From NCBI GenBank assembly GCA_963662175.1, contig OY759217.1, forward strand, positions 53,358,108-53,422,107: a stretch of 64,000 nt of DNA, given 5' to 3'. Below, in pieces: positions 60,546 through 64,000 of the stretch. Positions within the stretch are counted from its first letter, which is position 1. Every line of letters starts with the position of its first letter. The DNA is from Aradus depressus. Taxonomy: Eukaryota; Arthropoda; Insecta; Hemiptera; Aradidae. Position numbers and translations under genes: made by a program. Under the pieces are notes generated by a model. The model saw only the letters and a list, made by a program, of their open reading frames with translations. It had not been told where the DNA came from and searched no databases.

Positions 60546-60589
60546 CTTTTTTTTATTTTATTTTAATTTTACTGAATGATTTAAGGCCG

Positions 60590-60985
60590 GGCCTATGCGC
60601 CTCCTCGGTGTGTGCAGCCTCAATGTGTCTCCTTTCAGTGTGTGCCGCCTCAATGTGTCTCCTCTCAGTGTGTGCCGCCTCAGTGTGTCTCCTCTCAGTG
60701 TGTGCCGCCTCAATGTGTCTCCTCTTAGTATGTGCCGCCTCAATGTGTCTCCTCTCAGTGTGTGCCGCCTAAATGTATCTCCCCTCAGTGTGTGCCGCCT
60801 AAATGTGTCTCCTCTCAGTGTGTGCCGCCTCAATGTGTCTCCTCTCAGTGTGTACCACCTCAATGTGTCTCCCCTTAGTGTGTACCGCCTCAATGTGTCC
60901 CCTCAGTGTGGGCTTCTTCAGTGTGTGCCGCCTTAAAGTTTCTCCCCTTAGTGTGTGCCAGCTCTATGTGTCTCCCCTCAGTGTG
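60590..60985. repeat. 30-bp tandem repeat, about 12 copies
   Basis: The unit is AGTGTGTGCCGCCTCAATGT+GTCTCCTCTC. With a 30-bp period free of stops, both strands are open for more than 110 codons (VCRLNVSPLS on plus, RRHTLRGDTL on minus). No start context, splice site or neighbour suggests a gene. Confidence 0.92.
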
Positions 60986-61009
60986 TGCTTCTTTAGTGTG
61001 TACCCCCTA

Positions 61010-61210
61010 AGTGGGCGCCCCCTCAGCTTGGGTCCCATTAGAGTGTCCCCCCTCAGTTTGGGTCCCATTAGAGTGCGCCTCCTTAGTTTGGGTTCACTTA
61101 AACTTGAGTGTGCCACCTCTGTTTGAGTTCCATTAGAGTGTGCCCCCCAGCTTGGGTCCCTTTAGAGTGTGCCCCCTCAGTTTGGGTCCCATTAGAGTGT
61201 GGCGCCCCCC
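61010..61210. repeat. About 34-bp degenerate tandem repeat
   Basis: GTTTGGGTCCCATTAGAGTG and variants recur five or six times, directly after the 30-bp array. Confidence 0.8.
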
Positions 61211-61214
61211 CAGT

Positions 61215-62320
61215 GTCCTCGTTCCAGTGACTTCCACATCCCCCGGGTCTGAAGGCTAGAGGTCGCTATTGTGGTAAGTCACCTCAGCTCATCTGACTCA
61301 CTAATGAGACCCATTTATTTATTCACAAGCGCCCCACGGCTCGCTTTACTCCTCGATAACAAAAATCATCATTTGGAATTGTTTCCATTATTTGAAACAT
61401 AGAAGGGAATTGAGGAATAAGTTTACGTTCTTCAAATAATTACCGCAAAATTCAGCATAAGCCCTATCAATAACAAATATGACTTTAAAGTTTCGTCGAA
61501 CTATGTTACTAGTTTCTTTTCTTTCAGAAGCTGAAACCCCTCAAACAAGGGATGGCTCAGAGGTGAGGTCTTAGTATCAAGCCGTAGAATACAGCTGTCA
61601 GAAAGTAGATCGCGGCCTATGACACTATATCTTCTCTCTTTATTCCTTTTTCTTATCAAGACCGTTTTTTTATTCCATCCCCACCCCCTCCCCTTCTTCC
61701 CCTCCCCCCTTCTAGTATTATAATACGTTTTTTTTCTTCCTCGATTGAGATAAGAGATCAGAGATAAGAGATCAGAGCAGTTGAATGAAGATATCTACAC
61801 CACAACATAACACGCGGCTCCTTATCTCAATCAAATAGGTTAACTTTGGCGCAATCTGAATATTTGTGATATACCTTCTGCGGAAATATTTTGTTATTTT
61901 TGGACATCATCTCAAGTAAGTTCTACTTTCTATAATGATACTGACTTCTATAATGATACTGACAGTGGGCCCGAAGGGAGTAGTCAATTAGGACGAACCT
62001 TGGCACTATGTAAACATTTTTTATAATTAATACAAACATAACTGTGGGACTATTTTTTGTGTCAACATAATATTCTTACGTTGGCAAATTTCAGAGGCGG
62101 ATTAAGAGGTTTGCCGCCCTGGATTAGTTTGATCAAATAATGAAGTATGCAGGAAGTTTTTTCCATAATATATATTTTTATTTAAACACTAGCAGGTAAA
62201 TAGGGCAGATAAATTCAAGCGGGTTAGTAACTGTAACCGAGCTTATAAGAATGTTGGCTACATCTAAAATCCGATCAACCGTTAAAGAGTTGTTTTGGGA
62301 TTCCACAATCCTCTCTCCCG
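61215..62320. other. Non-coding, no supported gene
   Basis: A pyrimidine-rich run is at 61665-61745. Two short duplications (GAGATAAGAGATCAG; CTTCTATAATGATACTGAC) lie at 61747 and 61930. No coding region was recognised. Confidence 0.5.
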
Positions 62321-62332
62321 TTCAATTTTGAG

Positions 62333-62408
62333 GTGCCACATAGCCTATATCCTAAGTTGCCACATAGGTTATATCTTAAGATGCCACATAGCCTATATCC
62401 TAAGTTAG
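62333..62408. repeat. 26-bp tandem repeat, three copies
   Basis: TGCCACATAGCCTATATCCT and variants, three times. Confidence 0.85.
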
Positions 62409-62674
62409 GCTCTCCTTTAAATACCATGCAAGTTAACGATCCCATGGCCTATGTTTGAACTGGATATTAAGGATGCTATATGTGAAATTTCATGAAAATC
62501 TTTTGGGCTCCCAAAACCTCCCCCACCACCTCATGCTCAATTTTAAAATGAAATACAAAATGTTGCTTCTCAGGTTTAATGACTTTCGGGGTTCTTGACA
62601 CAGCACAGGTTCAGGACCATCGCGGTCTTGACAGTAGGAGGCACCCTATCCCTCTTGTTTTTGGAATCTGAACA

Positions 62675-62748
62675 GAACATTGAAAACTGAACATCGAATT
62701 TCCGTCCAATTATACAACTATACTTCGTATACCTTGGGAAGTAAAATT
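62675..62748 (+). mobile_element. R1 repeat, 3' end fragment
   Basis: ACATCGAATTTCCGTCCAAT then ACTTCGTATACCTTGGGAAG. Confidence 0.55.
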
Positions 62749-63007
62749 CTATAGCCAGCTAGTACCTATTTTACTGCACTAAAATTTATTTAATGAAATT
62801 AATAGCACTGAGCAAGGTTTTCAAGACTATGGAAAAGTTCCGTGCAGCTCCGACCTGCTCATGTTTTTGTTATAGTTTCACTTAATTGGAACAGAAAAGT
62901 AGAAGTCACCCTTGGACATTCCCAGTGTTTGATTACACAAGGGAAGAAAGATGGCATAATTCATTATTTTTAATTGCAAGTTCCAAGAAGTATTTTTTTC
63001 TTCAATT

Positions 63008-63105
63008 GGCCTTGGAGTATTTTATTCAATCGATGAAAACAAAATTCAGAGTTGGCCTTGGAGTATTTTATTCAATCGATGAAAACAAAATTCAGAGTAT
63101 CATAA
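63008..63105. repeat. 44-45-bp direct duplication
   Basis: TTGGCCTTGGAGTATTTTAT to AAAACAAAATTCAGAGT occurs twice in tandem. Confidence 0.9.
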
Positions 63106-63504
63106 TATCTGGTTATGATGGCGGTGGAATGTTCAGTACAACGGGGAAGGGGTGGCTTCCTTGCTAAGCTGGGACGCTTCAATAGCCCATCCTTACCAAA
63201 CATCATCCTAATAACGACAAACCGAGCCACAGCTACAGTAACCAAATATCCTCAGATATTGCAATCCCCCCTCCACCTCTACTTTACAAATCCCGGATCC
63301 CAGGGAGGCCCCCCTAACTGCGCCCCCCTCCCTCCACTGTTGCCAGATGTTCCCAATTACTTTAATTAAAGCAGACTACAACAGCTAAATTAGTAGTTAG
63401 TGCCAGCAGCCAGACCCTTCTTTTTAACAGATAGGCAACCCGCACAACCAACCCTTCGTTATATAGCTCAAATTACAATACCACTTCAAAATTAAACATT
63501 TCAA

Positions 63505-63853
63505 GAGGCGGCCTGGTCAGTTGGCAACCCAAACAGAGGTAACTAAGGGGCGGCCTAGTCAGTTGGCAAACCAAACAGAGGTAACTAAGGGGCGGCCTAG
63601 TCAGTTGGCAAACCAATCAGAGGTAACTAAGGGGCGGCCTGGTCAGTTGGCAAACCAAACAGAGGTAACTAAGGGGCGGCCTGGACAGTTGGCAAACCAA
63701 ACAGAGGTAACTAAGAGGCGGCCTGGTCAGTTGGCAAACCAAACAGAGGTAACTAAGGGGCGGCCTGGTCAGTTGGCAAATCAAACAGAGGTAACTAAGG
63801 GGCGGCCTGGTCAGTTGGCAAACCAAACAGAGGTAACTAAGGGGCGGCCTGGT
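63505..63853. repeat. 42-bp tandem repeat, eight copies
   Basis: The unit is GGCGGCCTGGTCAGTTGGCA+AACCAAACAGAGGTAACTAAGG. It encodes a 14-residue repeat on plus (QTEVTKGRPGQLAN, 112 codons) and one on minus. The low sequence divergence gives no sign of codon-type selection, so it is probably non-coding. Confidence 0.93.
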
Positions 63854-64000
63854 AGATAGAAGAGCCGGGCGGAGCTACACGAGGTTAATATAGAAGAGCC
63901 GGGCGGAGCTACACGAGGTTAATATAGAAGAGCCGGGCGGAGCTGCACGAGGTTAATATAGGAGAGCCCTGCGGAGCTACACGATGTTAATATAGGAGAG
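63854..64000. repeat. 34-bp tandem repeat running off the window
   Basis: The unit ATAGAAGAGCCGGGCGGAGC+TACACGAGGTTAAT is present four times and cut by the right edge. It directly adjoins the 42-bp array. Confidence 0.92.

Noticed and set aside
60558..60936. Open frames of 111-113 codons on both strands with 10-residue repeats
   Set aside because: Both strands are open only because the 30-bp period contains no stop. No promoter, splice or start context is seen.
63521..63859. 112-codon repeat protein QTEVTKGRPGQLAN
   Set aside because: Explained by a 42-bp minisatellite; the opposite strand is open too, and substitutions show no synonymous bias by eye.

Overview
The window looks like nuclear DNA of an insect or close arthropod. 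It is AT-rich, has small exons separated by introns of up to about 13 kb, and is dense in transposable elements. A hemipteran is my best guess, from the general style of the tRNA-derived SINE, but I cannot prove it from sequence alone. I see no bacterial operons, CRISPR array, rRNA or functional tRNA gene.

Two host genes are supported. (1) The 3' half of mind bomb 1 (mib1), an E3 ubiquitin ligase of Notch signalling, is on the minus strand between 23851 and 357. Its five exons encode ankyrin repeats, RING finger 1 and RING finger 2, and all splice phases agree. The last RING lies beyond the left edge. The 5' exons were not found to the right. (2) A complete six-exon gene for a secreted inosine-uridine-type nucleoside hydrolase (353 aa, signal peptide) is on the plus strand from 45336 to 54381, with a TATA box 40 bases before its ATG.

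Layout. 0.3-24 kb: mib1 exons. Their introns hold a full-length Jockey-type LINE with both ORFs intact (5643-9934), a 38-copy satellite of 37 bp, and two Tc1-like transposons (17262-18919, one frameshift; 21011-22631, intact). 24-39 kb: apparently gene-free, with a PIF/Harbinger-like element, an 82-bp satellite, many copies of one TIR-type repeat family (called R1 here, ends CTTCCCCAGC/GCTGGGGAAG) and long pure C or G runs. 39-45 kb: SINEs, PIF/Harbinger debris with MADF-domain ORFs, and a large foldback element. 45-54.4 kb: the nucleoside hydrolase gene. 54-64 kb: SINEs, a second foldback element, a truncated LINE, a piggyBac-like element nested in a SINE, and coding-frame minisatellites.

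Three points deserve most attention. Tandem repeats start exactly at, and copy, the 5' splice sites of several introns in both host genes. Short foldback retroelements with 12-bp target duplications carry paired hammerhead-ribozyme-like cores (CTGANGA, short stem, GAAA, short palindrome, NTH). Transposons are nested in one another (Tc1 in R1, SINE in R1, piggyBac in SINE, MITE in minisatellite), which gives a relative insertion history.
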